Part shown: piece by piece, positions 36,857-45,573 of the stretch
How the letters are laid out: each line of letters opens with the position of its first letter
How positions within the stretch are numbered: the first letter of the stretch is position 1
Origin: Streptomyces luomodiensis
Lineage (GTDB): Bacteria; Actinomycetota; Actinomycetes; Streptomycetales; Streptomycetaceae
Direction of reading: 5' to 3'
Assembly: GCF_031679605.1 (NCBI RefSeq)
Contig: NZ_CP117522.1
Coordinates: forward strand, 5,270,001 to 5,334,000
DNA length: 64,000 nt
Program-made: the position numbers and the translations under genes
The notes under the pieces: model-generated
What the model was told of the DNA's origin: nothing
The model's input: the letters and a program-made list of their open reading frames with translations, nothing else
The model's database searches: none

Positions 36857-37255
36857 TCAGGTGCCCCAGAAGGCGTTCAGGGCATCGATGTCCTCGGCGC
36901 ATTCGTCGATGTCGGTGATCTTTCCGCCGACGATGGTGAAGAAGTCTCCGTTCTTCATGTCCAGGCCGCGGTTGCCGCGCTCCGCGCGCAGATGGTGCAC
37001 CGCCATCGCGTGTCCGCGACCGTCGCACATCACCGTCTCCAGGTCGACCCGCATGGTGCCGCCGGTCTCCTCGGACATCGTGCGGTACAGCTCCAGGCAG
37101 GCGTCCCGGCCCTTGTGATGGCCGGAGATCGTGTTGTCACCCGGCACATGGTGGATGACGTCCGTCGTGACCAGCGTCGCCACCGTATCCAGATCGCCCT
37201 CCGAGAAGGCCGTACAGGCGCGACGCACCAGGGCGCAATCGGGGTGCTCGCCCAT
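36857..37255 (-). CDS. SnoaL/NTF2-like fold protein
   Basis: A 132-residue protein starting at ATG 37255. The order helix (ALVRRACTAFSEGDLDTVATLVTTDVIHHVPG), then the strands, then FFTIVGGKITDIDECAEDIDALNAFWG matches the small cone-shaped NTF2/SnoaL fold used by polyketide cyclases, epoxide hydrolases and many uncharacterised proteins. The pocket-lining His-His in TDVIHHVPG is typical. The reaction cannot be predicted. It sits alone, convergent with purL, and shares its terminator. Confidence 0.8.
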   Translation of the reverse strand: MGEHPDCALVRRACTAFSEGDLDTVATLVTTDVIHHVPGDNTISGHHKGRDACLELYRTMSEETGGTMRVDLETVMCDGRGHAMAVHHLRAERGNRGLDMKNGDFFTIVGGKITDIDECAEDIDALNAFWGT

Positions 37256-37333
37256 GGGATTTCACACCTTTCGTACCGATGGATAACCCTTCTTCCTCCA
37301 TCCTGCTCCTTCCCGGGCCTCTAAGCTCTCCGC

Positions 37334-38122
37334 ATGCCGTCTCGTGCCCGTGCCCGCAGCTATGACCCCGCCAAGACCCGGACCGCCGTGATCGCGCAGC
37401 TGCGGCGGGTGCGGGAGGCGGTCGGGGGACTGGACGAGACGGGCCTGGACGCCCCGACCCGGCTCGGCGACTGGACGGTCCGGGAGCTGATCGCGCACCT
37501 GGGGATGGCCGTTCGGTCCGTCGTCCGCCTGCTGGAGCAGCCCGCGCCGCCCGCGCGGCAGACCACTGTCACCGGCTGGGCCACCGCGACGGACGCGCAT
37601 GCCGACCGGATCGACGCGGACACCCGCGCGCTCGCGGCCGGCGCCGACCCGGGCGAGCTGCTGGAGCGCGCCGAGGAACGGTTCGCGGAGACGACCTCCG
37701 TGGCGCCCGGTGACCGGCTGCTGGCCACTCGTGTCGGGGCGATGCGGCTCGACGACTACCTCGTCACCCGCTGTGTGGAGCTGGTGGTCCACGCCGACGA
37801 TCTGACGGCCGCCACCGGTGTCCCCGTCGCCCACGACCGCCAGGCGCTGGCCACCGCCACCCGGGTGCTCGCCGACGCCCTCGCGGCGAAGGCGCCCGGC
37901 GGTTCGGTCGAGGTCCGCATCCCCCCGTTCGCCGTGGTCCAGTGCGTCGAGGGCCCCCGGCACACCCGCGGCACCCCGCCGAACGTCGTCGAGACCGACC
38001 CGCTGACCTGGCTCCGCCTCGCCACGGGCCGCCTGACCTGGGCCGAGGCCCTGGAGTCGGCGCCGCTGACGGCGAGCGGCGACCGCGCCGACCTCTCCGC
38101 GCACCTCCCCGTGCTGGGGTAG
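37334..38122 (+). CDS. Mycothiol-dependent maleylpyruvate isomerase-like / sterol carrier family protein
   Basis: A 262-residue protein. The N-terminal DinB-like domain has the segment PTRLGDWTVRELIAHLG (about 42-58) and a second His in CVELVVHADDLTAATG, residues that form the metal site in mycothiol-dependent isomerases. The C-terminal half (about 165-262), with SVEVRIPPFAVVQCVEGPRHTRGTPPNVVETDPLTWLRLATG, matches the SCP2-like domain often fused to it. The substrate is unknown; use of mycothiol is in keeping with an actinomycete. It lies between purL and purF and is conserved there in Streptomyces as far as I recall. Confidence 0.82.
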   Translation: MPSRARARSYDPAKTRTAVIAQLRRVREAVGGLDETGLDAPTRLGDWTVRELIAHLGMAVRSVVRLLEQPAPPARQTTVTGWATATDAHADRIDADTRALAAGADPGELLERAEERFAETTSVAPGDRLLATRVGAMRLDDYLVTRCVELVVHADDLTAATGVPVAHDRQALATATRVLADALAAKAPGGSVEVRIPPFAVVQCVEGPRHTRGTPPNVVETDPLTWLRLATGRLTWAEALESAPLTASGDRADLSAHLPVLG

Positions 38123-38310
38123 TCACGGTCCGTTCCGGCCGGATGTGATCCTTGCCCCAGCCGGCCGTCTCAGCACCTGGACAGCTGTCCTCCGGACCTT
38201 CGGCCGTGCGCAGGTGGGGCGCGGGTTCCGGGGCATCCGGGGCGGTGCGCGGGAATGTGACATGCGCCCCCCTCGCGGGTCCCTCGTTCGGAGGCACCGC
38301 GGAACTGGCC

Positions 38311-38323
38311 TAGACTCGATGAC
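38311..38323 (+). promoter_or_regulatory. -10 element placing purF transcription at its start codon
   Basis: TAGACT (38311-38316) is a good TAnnnT box 7 nt before the GTG at 38324, so transcription should begin at or beside the start codon. No ribosome-binding sequence lies before that GTG. Together these suggest a leaderless mRNA. No clear -35 box is visible. Confidence 0.55.
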
Positions 38324-39883
38324 GTGCCACGTGGTGACGGACGACTCAGCCACGACCTGCTCCCCGGTGAGAAGGGCCCCCAGGACGCATGCGGCGTCTT
38401 CGGAGTCTGGGCGCCGGGTGAAGAGGTCGCCAAACTCACCTATTTCGGGCTGTACGCACTGCAGCACCGCGGACAGGAGTCCGCGGGCATCGCGGTGAGC
38501 AACGGCTCCCAGATTCTCGTCTTCAAGGACATGGGCCTGGTCTCACAGGTCTTCGACGAGACCTCCCTCGGCTCCCTCACGGGCCATATCGCGGTCGGCC
38601 ATGCCCGCTACTCCACCACCGGAGCCTCGGTGTGGGAGAACGCGCAGCCCACCTTCCGGGCCACCGCGCACGGTTCGATCGCGCTCGGCCACAACGGGAA
38701 CCTGGTCAACACCGCCGAGCTGGCGGAGCTGGTCGCGGCCCTGCCGCGGGACGGCGGCCGGGCCACCCAGGTCGCGGCGACCAATGACACCGATCTGGTC
38801 ACCGCCCTGCTCGCGGGCCAGGTGGACGAGGACGGCAAGCCGCTGACCGTCGAGCAGGCGGCCCCGGTCGTCCTGCCCAAGGTCAAGGGTGCTTTCAGCC
38901 TCGTTTTCATGGATGAGCACACGCTGTACGCGGCGCGTGACCCGCAGGGAATCCGCCCGCTGGTCCTCGGCCGCCTCGAGCGCGGCTGGGTAGTGGCGTC
39001 CGAGACCGCCGCCCTGGACATCGTGGGCGCGTCGTTCATCCGTGAGATCGAGCCCGGCGAGATGGTCGCCATCGACGAGGAGGGGCTGCGCTCCACCACC
39101 TTCGCGCAGGCCCGGCCCAAGGGCTGTGTCTTCGAGTACGTGTACCTTGCCCGCCCCGACACCGACATCGCGGGCCGGAACGTGTACCTCTCCCGCGTCG
39201 AGATGGGCCGCAAACTGGCCAAGGAGTCCCCGGCCGACGCCGACCTGGTGATAGCGACCCCGGAGTCCGGCACCCCCGCCGCCATCGGCTACGCCGAGGC
39301 CAGCGGCATCCCCTACGGCTCGGGCCTGGTGAAGAACGCGTACGTCGGCCGTACGTTCATCCAGCCCTCGCAGACCATCCGCCAGCTCGGCATCCGGCTG
39401 AAGCTGAACCCCCTCAAGGAAGTCATCAAGGGCAAGCGCCTGGTCGTGGTCGACGACTCGATCGTGCGCGGCAACACCCAGCGCGCCCTGGTGCGGATGC
39501 TCCGTGAGGCCGGGGCCGCCGAGGTCCACATCCGGATCTCGTCCCCGCCGATCAAGTGGCCGTGCTTCTTCGGCATCGATTTCGCCACCCGCGCCGAGCT
39601 GATCGCCAACGGTCTCTCGGTCGAGGAGATCGGCAAGTCGCTGGGCGCCGATTCGCTGGCGTACATCTCCATCGACGGCATGATCGAGGCGACCACGATC
39701 GCCAAGCCGAATCTGTGCCGTGCCTGCTTCGACGGTGAGTACCCGATGGAGCTGCCGGATCCGGAGCTGCTGGGCAAGCACCTCCTGGAGTCCGAAACAC
39801 AGGCCCCGAGCAGCGCCGACGCCGATGGTGTGAGGTCGCTGACCGCTGGTGTCGGCGGTGCCGACGCCCTGCGCCGCCCCTGA
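38324..39883 (+). CDS. purF: Amidophosphoribosyltransferase
   Basis: A 519-residue enzyme for the first step of purine synthesis: PRPP and glutamine to phosphoribosylamine. The Ntn nucleophile is Cys23 in QDACGVFGVW, so a 22-residue propeptide must be removed. The PRPP loop is VVVDDSIVRGNT. Four cysteines for a 4Fe-4S cluster are present (GCVFEYVYLARP, KWPCFFGID and the pair LCRAC), so this is the oxygen-sensitive Bacillus type rather than the E. coli type. The tail beyond residue 485 is low-complexity. It starts at a probably leaderless GTG. purM follows 43 bp later and is likely co-transcribed. Confidence 0.97.
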   Translation: MPRGDGRLSHDLLPGEKGPQDACGVFGVWAPGEEVAKLTYFGLYALQHRGQESAGIAVSNGSQILVFKDMGLVSQVFDETSLGSLTGHIAVGHARYSTTGASVWENAQPTFRATAHGSIALGHNGNLVNTAELAELVAALPRDGGRATQVAATNDTDLVTALLAGQVDEDGKPLTVEQAAPVVLPKVKGAFSLVFMDEHTLYAARDPQGIRPLVLGRLERGWVVASETAALDIVGASFIREIEPGEMVAIDEEGLRSTTFAQARPKGCVFEYVYLARPDTDIAGRNVYLSRVEMGRKLAKESPADADLVIATPESGTPAAIGYAEASGIPYGSGLVKNAYVGRTFIQPSQTIRQLGIRLKLNPLKEVIKGKRLVVVDDSIVRGNTQRALVRMLREAGAAEVHIRISSPPIKWPCFFGIDFATRAELIANGLSVEEIGKSLGADSLAYISIDGMIEATTIAKPNLCRACFDGEYPMELPDPELLGKHLLESETQAPSSADADGVRSLTAGVGGADALRRP

Positions 39884-39926
39884 GCGCCGCACGCCTGTCG
39901 TCCCCGATACGAAAGATCTCAACGTC

Positions 39927-41003
39927 ATGACACGCCCGTCCGAGTCCGGGTCCACTTACGCCGCCGCGGGCGTCGACATCGAAGCGGGCGACCGCGCCGT
40001 CGAGCTGATGAAGGAGTGGGTGAAGAAGGCGAGCCGCCCCGAGGTCGTGGGCGGGCTCGGCGGATTCGCCGGCCTCTTCGACGCCTCCGCCCTGGCCCGC
40101 TACCGGCGTCCGCTGCTCGCCTCCGCCACCGACGGGGTGGGTACCAAGGTGGACATCGCCCGGCGGGTGGGCGTGTACGACACCATCGGCCGCGACCTGG
40201 TCGGCATGGTCGTGGACGACCTGGTGGTCTGTGGCGCCGAGCCGCTCTTCATGACCGACTACATCTGCGTCGGCAAGGTCTACCCCGAGCGCGTCGCCGC
40301 CATCGTCAAGGGCATCGCCGAGGGCTGTGCGCTGGCCGGCTGCGCCCTGGTGGGCGGCGAGACCGCCGAGCACCCGGGGCTGCTGGGCGCCGATGACTTC
40401 GATGTCGCCGGGGCCGGTACGGGCGTGGTCGAGGCCGATCAGGTGCTCGGCGCGGACCGTATCCGAACGGGTGATGCGGTGATCGCCATGGCGTCGTCCG
40501 GACTTCACTCGAACGGGTACTCACTCGTTCGCCATGTGCTCTTCGACCGGGCCGGCTGGGCGCTGGACCGCGAGGTGCCGGAGCTCGGCCGGACGCTGGG
40601 GGAGGAGCTGCTGGAGCCCACCCGGATCTACTCGCTGGACTGCCTGGCCCTCACCCGCACCACCGAGGTGCACGCCTTCTCGCACATCACCGGCGGCGGG
40701 CTCGCCAACAACCTCGCCCGGGTCATCCCCGACGGGCTGCGCGCGGTCGTGGACCGCTCGACCTGGACCCCCGGCGCGATCTTCCAGCTGGTGGGTCAGG
40801 CCGGCTCGGTCGAGCGCCTGGAGCTGGAGAAGACCCTCAACATGGGCGTCGGCATGATGGCCGTCGTCCCGGCCGACTCCGTCGACGTGGCGCTCACCAC
40901 ACTCGCCGACCGCGGGGTGGACGCCTGGGTCAGCGGTGAGATCACCGAGCGGACGGCCGAGAGCGCGGACGCGGTGACGCTGACCGGTGACTATGCGCGC
41001 TGA
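39927..41003 (+). CDS. purM: Phosphoribosylformylglycinamidine cyclo-ligase (AIR synthetase)
   Basis: A 358-residue ATP-dependent enzyme that closes FGAM to AIR. Marks are YAAAGVDIEAGDRAVELMK, the ATP region LLASATDGVGTKVDIA, CGAEPLFMTDYICVGK, LVGGETAEHPG and ITGGGLANNLARV. The ATG 39927 has a weak GAAAG ribosome site 12 nt upstream; the frame is open into purF but overlap is unlikely. Together with the PurSQL complex encoded just upstream it performs consecutive steps. A hairpin terminator lies 35 bp after the stop. Confidence 0.97.
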   Translation: MTRPSESGSTYAAAGVDIEAGDRAVELMKEWVKKASRPEVVGGLGGFAGLFDASALARYRRPLLASATDGVGTKVDIARRVGVYDTIGRDLVGMVVDDLVVCGAEPLFMTDYICVGKVYPERVAAIVKGIAEGCALAGCALVGGETAEHPGLLGADDFDVAGAGTGVVEADQVLGADRIRTGDAVIAMASSGLHSNGYSLVRHVLFDRAGWALDREVPELGRTLGEELLEPTRIYSLDCLALTRTTEVHAFSHITGGGLANNLARVIPDGLRAVVDRSTWTPGAIFQLVGQAGSVERLELEKTLNMGVGMMAVVPADSVDVALTTLADRGVDAWVSGEITERTAESADAVTLTGDYAR

Positions 41004-41037
41004 TCCGGCCGCGCCCGCTGCGCGGGCAGCACAGAAG

Positions 41038-41065
41038 CCGGTCCGAGGCGGGTACCCCGGACCGG
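41038..41065. terminator. Bidirectional terminator between purM and DUF3073 gene
   Basis: CCGGTCCG (41038-41045) pairs exactly with CGGACCGG (41058-41065). It lies between convergent genes. Confidence 0.65.
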
Positions 41066-41107
41066 TGGAGGTGTGCGGCGAAAAGCCCAGCGCCTCGAAC
41101 GGGTGGT

Positions 41108-41359
41108 TCAGGCGCGGCGACGCTGCGGGGACGGATCGGACTGGTCGTCGTCCTCGTCCTCATCGTTGTACAGATCCGCGTACTGTGCGTACGGGTCGTC
41201 GTCCAGCTCATCGTCCTCGAACCGCTCGCCATTCGGTGGCTGGCTCGATGTCGATGCGCCCAGCTCCTCGGCCAGGCGTGAGAGATCCGTCCCACCGCTG
41301 TTGTACTTCAGCTGGCGGGCGACCTTCGTCTGCTTGGCCTTGGCCCGGCCGCGCCCCAT
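41108..41359 (-). CDS. DUF3073 protein
   Basis: An 83-residue protein beginning MGRGRAKAKQTKVARQLKYNSGGTDL, the hallmark of DUF3073, followed by a very acidic tail (FEDDELDDDPYAQYADLYNDEDEDDD) and a final basic QRRRA. A basic head with an acidic tail suggests binding to nucleic acid or ribosomes, but no function is known to me. The start ATG 41359 has GAGGGG upstream. It occurs at this position, between purM and vdh, across Streptomyces. Confidence 0.92.
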   Translation of the reverse strand: MGRGRAKAKQTKVARQLKYNSGGTDLSRLAEELGASTSSQPPNGERFEDDELDDDPYAQYADLYNDEDEDDDQSDPSPQRRRA

Positions 41360-41744
41360 GGCTCGACCCCCTCAACGACGGGGCTCGACGGCCCCAGAGT
41401 CTTGACACGCGTTCACGTTCATAAATCGGAGCGGGCTCTCGGGAGAGACCGGTCCGTAGGGCTTCAACGGTACCTGCTTCTGTGGCCATACGGTACGTCG
41501 CCCACACGACGTGCCACGAGGCAGAACCCGCGAGGAGCCCGTTCCTCGCTGGTCAGCTGCGATTTTAACGTGTCTTGGGCGCCGACCCGCCGACAGGCCG
41601 TGAGGGATCTCTCGCCAATGGCCCTCCGGGGGCTTCCGCGTCCCCCGTCCGGCGGCCTACGGCAAGGTCCCGCACGGCCCGTCCACGCCGCTTCCCGGAG
41701 GCTGCCGAGCGGTCCCGGACTGCCTCAGCCTGCCTCAGCCTGTC
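41360..41744. other. Intergenic region between DUF3073 gene and vdh
   Basis: 385 bp upstream of the DUF3073 gene and downstream of vdh, both on the minus strand. I saw no gene and no convincing promoter. A short direct repeat (cctgcctcag, then cagcctgtctcag) lies next to the vdh stop at about 41715-41750. Confidence 0.4.
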
Positions 41745-42884
41745 TCAGGCGTCGTGGCCCTCGGCCATCCGGTGCTCGGCCAGCCGGTCGGCGGCCGCGG
41801 CCGGCGGAATGCCGTCGGTCCGTGCCCGATCGAATATGGCCAAAGTCGTATCGAAAATCTTTGCTGCCTTTGCCTTGGCCCGATCGAAATCGAAACCGTG
41901 CAGCTCATCGGCCACCTGGATGACGCCACCGGCGTTCACCACGTAGTCCGGCGCGTAGAGGATGCCGCGGCCGGCCAGGTCCTTCTCGACGCCCGGATGG
42001 GCCAGCTGGTTGTTGGCCGCGCCGCACACCACCTTCGCGGTCAGGACCGGCACCGTGGCGTCGTCCAGGGCGCCGCCGAGCGCGCACGGAGCGTAGACGT
42101 CCAGGTCGGCGCGGATCAGCGCCTCGGTGTCCCGGACCGCCTGGACCCGGGGGTGGCGGGCCAGCACACGGTCCACCGACTCGCCGCGCACATCGGTGAC
42201 CACGACCTCGGCGCCGTCCTCCAGCAGGTGCTCCACCAGGTGGTGGCCGACCTTGCCGACCCCCGCGATGCCGACCCGGCGGCCGCGCAGCGTGGGCGCG
42301 CCCCAGCACGCCTGGGCGCTCGCCCGCATGCCCTGGAAGACGCCGAAGGCGGTCAGTACCGAGGAGTCGCCGGCGCCGCCGTGCTCGGGGGAGCGGCCGG
42401 TGGTCCAGGGGCACTCACGGGCGATGACGTCCATGTCGGCCACATAGGTGCCCACATCACAGGCGGTGACGTAGCGGCCACCGAGGGAGGCCACGAAGCG
42501 ACCGTAGGCGAGCAGCAGCTTTTCGGTCTTGATCTCCTCGGGATCGCCGAGGATCACGGCCTTGCCGCCGCCGTGGTCGAGCCCGGCGAGCGCGTTCTTG
42601 TAGGACATGCCGCGGGCCAGGTTGAGCGCGTCCAGGAGCGCCGCTTCTTCGGGGTGCTCCTCGGAGGCGTAGGCGTGGAAGCGGGTGCCGCCGAGGGCCG
42701 GGCCCAGGGCGGTGGAGTGGAGGGCGATGACGGCCTTCAGGCCGCTTTCCCGGTCCTGGCAGAGCAGGACCTGCTCATGCCCGCCGAGATCGGACCGGAA
42801 CAGCGTCGAGAGCGGTGAGAGAGGGTTCGGTGCGCGACTCTCCGTCGGACCGTCGACGCTGACGGTGTGACGTACGTCAGTCAC
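41745..42884 (-). CDS. vdh: Valine dehydrogenase (Glu/Leu/Phe/Val dehydrogenase family)
   Basis: A 379-residue NAD-dependent branched-chain amino acid dehydrogenase that feeds valine carbon into acyl-CoA precursors. It shows [27 protein letters not shown], the active-site Lys in [27 protein letters not shown] and the Rossmann turn [15 protein letters not shown] 42884 is chosen for the GGGAG 8 nt upstream, which gives the usual VTDV start; ATG 42899 in frame is less likely. Compared with other Streptomyces Vdh it has a longer N-terminal lead of about 15 residues ([15 protein letters not shown]). It is transcribed away from the adjacent hypothetical gene. Confidence 0.94.
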   Translation of the reverse strand: MTDVRHTVSVDGPTESRAPNPLSPLSTLFRSDLGGHEQVLLCQDRESGLKAVIALHSTALGPALGGTRFHAYASEEHPEEAALLDALNLARGMSYKNALAGLDHGGGKAVILGDPEEIKTEKLLLAYGRFVASLGGRYVTACDVGTYVADMDVIARECPWTTGRSPEHGGAGDSSVLTAFGVFQGMRASAQACWGAPTLRGRRVGIAGVGKVGHHLVEHLLEDGAEVVVTDVRGESVDRVLARHPRVQAVRDTEALIRADLDVYAPCALGGALDDATVPVLTAKVVCGAANNQLAHPGVEKDLAGRGILYAPDYVVNAGGVIQVADELHGFDFDRAKAKAAKIFDTTLAIFDRARTDGIPPAAAADRLAEHRMAEGHDA

Positions 42885-43074
42885 GGTGGTGACTCCCATA
42901 GGTCGGGGTAGACGCCCTCCTTGCTGGTGGGGAGGGCCGTGGCCAAGAGCGTAAGCCCTGGGGCCGCGCAGATCGGCCATGTCCCCGACGAGTCCGGATG
43001 GCGGGCATGGGACGATGCCGTCAGGTGGGGGTAAGGGAGCCCCTGGCGGTGGTCTCAGCCTTGAGGGAGCGCGT

Positions 43075-43911
43075 GTGACCTTGGCGTCTTCGGTGATTGT
43101 CCCGTACGCGGCGTATCTCCGGGTCTATGAGCCACTGGCAGCGTTCCCGGAGCCGGAGAGATCGCACTGGGCGCGGTATGCCAAGCGCGACGACCTGCCC
43201 GGCGCGCAGGACGAGCTGCGCCGCTCGCTCGCGGACCTGCTGCCGGTGCCGCCGGTGGCGGTCCCGGTGCACGAGAGCGCGGACGCCTTCGTGACGGCCG
43301 TGGACGGCGTCACATGCGTCTGTCCGTGGCGCACCCGGCTGAGGGGCTGGCTGGCCCTCGAAGAGCTGCCGGAGCGCCTCCCCGGGCCCCTCCTGGACGC
43401 GGCCCTGCCCCCGGTGGTGCGCCGGCAGGCGGTGGCGGACTACGAGCGGTGGCTGGAGCGCAATCCGGACGCCCGGCCGTGGATCCGCTCGGCCACCTGG
43501 CATGTGCCGGTGCGCTGGTTCGTGCTCTTCTCGGACGAGGAGCGCGAGTACACCAAGGGTGACGACGGTCTCATCCTCCGTTACCGCACCCCCATGGTCC
43601 AGGCGCGGCGCCGGGTGGCGCGTGGCCTTAAGGTGCTCAAGGAGGCCCTCGGCGAGGGGCCGCTGATCGACGGGCTGGTGGACGTCGGCCGGTGGCTCGA
43701 GGAGTTCCACCCCCGGTCACTGGTCGAGCTGGACTACGGCGGCCTGGTGCACACGGTGCCGGCCGGGCAGCTCGAGGACGACCATTCGGCCGCGGATGTG
43801 GCGGAGGGCCTCGCGGCGCTGCGCGACGGGGACGGGGAGCGGGCGGGTGCCGCGTACGAGCGGCTGACCGACCGCTGGAGCACGGTCCGCGGGCGGCAGA
43901 ACGCCAGCTGA
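43075..43911 (+). CDS. Conserved hypothetical protein next to bldC
   Basis: A 278-residue soluble protein that I cannot assign to a function. GTG 43075 is supported by GAGGGAG 5 nt upstream; the longer frame from 42979 is Gly-rich and unlikely. Notable segments are [55 protein letters not shown] and [18 protein letters not shown]. It is Trp- and Arg-rich with no membrane helix. It lies between vdh and bldC, a position conserved in Streptomyces as far as I recall, and transcribes toward bldC but 480 bp away from it. Confidence 0.75.
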   Translation: MTLASSVIVPYAAYLRVYEPLAAFPEPERSHWARYAKRDDLPGAQDELRRSLADLLPVPPVAVPVHESADAFVTAVDGVTCVCPWRTRLRGWLALEELPERLPGPLLDAALPPVVRRQAVADYERWLERNPDARPWIRSATWHVPVRWFVLFSDEEREYTKGDDGLILRYRTPMVQARRRVARGLKVLKEALGEGPLIDGLVDVGRWLEEFHPRSLVELDYGGLVHTVPAGQLEDDHSAADVAEGLAALRDGDGERAGAAYERLTDRWSTVRGRQNAS

Positions 43912-44391
43912 CCGGACCGGCGGTCGAACGGGCCTCCGGCACAGAGGGGACGTAGGTCCCGATCCGGGCCATTGCCCCAATCGTGACCTAAAGCACGGAC
44001 TTCGGGCCTTGCGGCAATCCCCCATCCTCGTGTCAAAATAGGACAACGAGTCCGGGAGGGGCTCCTTCCGCCCAACTATGGGCGGATTCATCGGTATTGC
44101 ACTCCTTGACGGATCTGATGACCACTGATCCTGTTGTGACTGATCGTCACGGCCGCGTGACTGTCCGCTATGACATGGTCCATCGGCTTCCGTTGAGGTT
44201 GGACACCTGAGAGGGCAATTCCATCGGTTTGGCCGACGGGGCTGGACAGATGGTGTAGTTGTAGTGCCGAGGACAAGCCGTTCGTCCTATAACCGACTCG
44301 GCTCGCGTCCGCCATTTCGGGCAACGCGGGTCAAGGTGCAGAATTTAGAGGAAAGAACCGTGATGGTTCGGTTCTCCCGAGGAGGCCGCTC
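43912..44391 (+). promoter_or_regulatory. Long bldC upstream region with BldD-box-like palindrome
   Basis: 480 bp without a gene. GTGAC-TGATC-GTCAC at 44136-44150 is a perfect-arm inverted repeat, and another GTGAC follows at 44157-44161. The core TGACTGATCGTCA keeps seven of the nine fixed positions of the published BldD box (TnACnCwGnGTnA). A -10-like TATAAC is at 44288-44293, about 100 bp before bldC. The great length suggests several promoters or regulators. Which protein binds is inferred. Confidence 0.5.
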
Positions 44392-44598
44392 ATGACCGCT
44401 CGCACCCCTGATGCCGAGCCGCTGCTGACCCCGGCTGAGGTTGCCACGATGTTCCGCGTGGACCCGAAGACGGTCACGCGCTGGGCCAAGGCAGGCAAGC
44501 TCACGTCCATCCGCACGCTCGGAGGGCATCGGCGCTACCGCGAAGCGGAGGTCCGTGCACTTCTTGCGGGCATCCCGCAGCAGCGCAGCGAGGCCTGA
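44392..44598 (+). CDS. bldC: Developmental regulator BldC
   Basis: A 68-residue MerR-like DNA-binding protein without an effector domain: LLTPAEVATMFRVDPKTVTRWAKAGKLTSIRTLGGHRRYREAEVRALLAG. The winged helix-turn-helix and the GGHRRYRE wing match BldC, and the length is exactly that of the S. coelicolor protein. BldC binds DNA cooperatively as a head-to-tail array and delays entry into development. The ATG 44392 has AGGAGG 6 nt upstream. A canonical intrinsic terminator follows at 44715, and the long leader region carries a possible BldD site. Confidence 0.97.
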   Translation: MTARTPDAEPLLTPAEVATMFRVDPKTVTRWAKAGKLTSIRTLGGHRRYREAEVRALLAGIPQQRSEA

Positions 44599-44714
44599 AC
44601 AACCGCATAACCGGGCATTTCCGGGCCCCCCAGCCCGGCTTTCGCCTGTATAGCTCCACCACGACGGGCGCCTGCCCCAACAGGCCCTCCACCGCTCGAC
44701 ATGGGTGCGTCGTT

Positions 44715-44753
44715 GATCGCGCTGGACTCCGCCGGGTCCGGCGCGATCTTTTT
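44715..44753 (+). terminator. Intrinsic terminator after bldC
   Basis: A 15-bp stem (GATCGCGC paired with GCGCGATC, then GGAC/GTCC, with two G-T wobbles) and loop CGCC, followed by TTTTTA. This is a canonical Rho-independent terminator, rare in such GC-rich DNA, 117 bp after the bldC stop. Confidence 0.85.
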
Positions 44754-44916
44754 ATGTCCGGCGACGCAGGCCCGCGACGGCCTTCCGGAGGTGGCCTCCG
44801 CAGGGCTTCAAGTGGCCCTGGAGGGCCGATCGTTCGGCCCGCCGGAGGCGGTCCGGAGGGGGCTTCCGAGGTGCCCGCGGGGGGCATGGACAGACGGTGC
44901 AATTGCACATATTAAA

Positions 44917-45033
44917 TTGACCCGCGGTAAGCGGGGTGTAAGTTCCCTCACTCCGGAAACCCATTCAGTGACTCCTGTCACACTAACCAGCTGTTGCCTT
45001 GTGGCAGCTGGTTGCGGTAGGAGGCAACTGCCG
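44917..45033 (+). ncRNA. Candidate small RNA: promoter plus two hairpins
   Basis: TTGACC (44917-44922), 16 bp, then TAAGTT (44939-44944) makes a fair housekeeping-type promoter in a locally AT-rich patch. No ORF follows. Instead AACCAGCTG (44985-44993) pairs exactly with CAGCTGGTT (45005-45013), and CGGTAG/CTGCCG forms a second stem at about 45015-45033. A transcript of about 80 nt is plausible. The hairpins could equally be the terminator of the convergent DUF6274 gene. Confidence 0.35.
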
Positions 45034-45040
45034 TAAGGGA

Positions 45041-45241
45041 TCATGGAGTTGGCGGGGGCGCCGTGGCCGTCTCCTCGCGGTCGGCCCGGCCCATGGCCCC
45101 GTCGGCCCCCGAGGGCTCCATCGCCAGCCGCAGCAGGCGGTGGCAGACCGGACAGTGCCGGGTGAAGTGGCGGTAGCTCGCGGCGGCCGCCAGATGGGCC
45201 CGCAGCAGCGCCCTGGTCTCATGCTTCGCGGACGTCGTCAT
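45041..45241 (-). CDS. DUF6274 small protein
   Basis: A 66-residue protein: MTTSAKHETRALLRAHLAAAASYRHFTRHCPVCHRLLRLAMEP and then a Pro/Thr-rich tail. The HxxxHCPVCH cluster (His and Cys residues at about 26-34) looks like a small zinc-binding knuckle. I recognise it as the DUF6274 family that sits near bldC in Streptomyces. The start ATG 45241 has GGGAGG about 8 nt upstream. Its function is unknown; a metal-stabilised regulatory or partner protein is possible. Confidence 0.8.
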   Translation of the reverse strand: MTTSAKHETRALLRAHLAAAASYRHFTRHCPVCHRLLRLAMEPSGADGAMGRADREETATAPPPTP

Positions 45242-45319
45242 ACGCCGCACCTCCCGCGCACCCCCGAGCACACCTTTTAGTCTGGGTACCGCTGCCTGCG
45301 GTGGGCCGTCAAGATGCGA

Positions 45320-45351
45320 AAGGCCCGGATCCATGAATGGATCCGGGCCTT
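45320..45351 (-). terminator. tRNA-Asp terminator
   Basis: 15-nt exact arms AAGGCCCGGATCCAT and its complement around GA, starting 9 bp beyond the 3' end of the minus-strand tRNA-Asp. Confidence 0.85.
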
Positions 45352-45360
45352 CCGGGAAAG

Positions 45361-45435
45361 CGGTCCTGACGGGATTTGAACCCGCGGCCTCCACCTTGAC
45401 AGGGTGGCGAGCACTCCAAACTGCTCCACAGGACC
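45361..45435 (-). tRNA. tRNA-Asp (GTC)
   Basis: A 75-nt cloverleaf on the minus strand: acceptor GGTCCTG/CAGGACC, anticodon loop CTGTCAA, T-loop GTTCAAA. CCA is not encoded. It is identical over its whole length to the copy at 52824-52898. Confidence 0.97.
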
Positions 45436-45573
45436 AACACCGACGCCCGCGGCTTCGCCGCTGTGCGTCGCGCGGTGTGCGCTGCGTTGCAGACTCTACA
45501 GCAGGTCAGGGGGTGCGGTCGAACTCGCGCCCGGCGGGGCCCCGGCGGCCCGCCGGAGCCCCCTGGGGCACCT

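Noticed and set aside
41401..41427. TTGACA at 41402 as a promoter
   Set aside because: The best -10-like sequence is only 14 bp away, and no gene follows on that strand for over 1.6 kb.
44701..45036. 111-codon plus-strand ORF after bldC
   Set aside because: It begins inside the bldC terminator, has no ribosome site and no recognisable protein.
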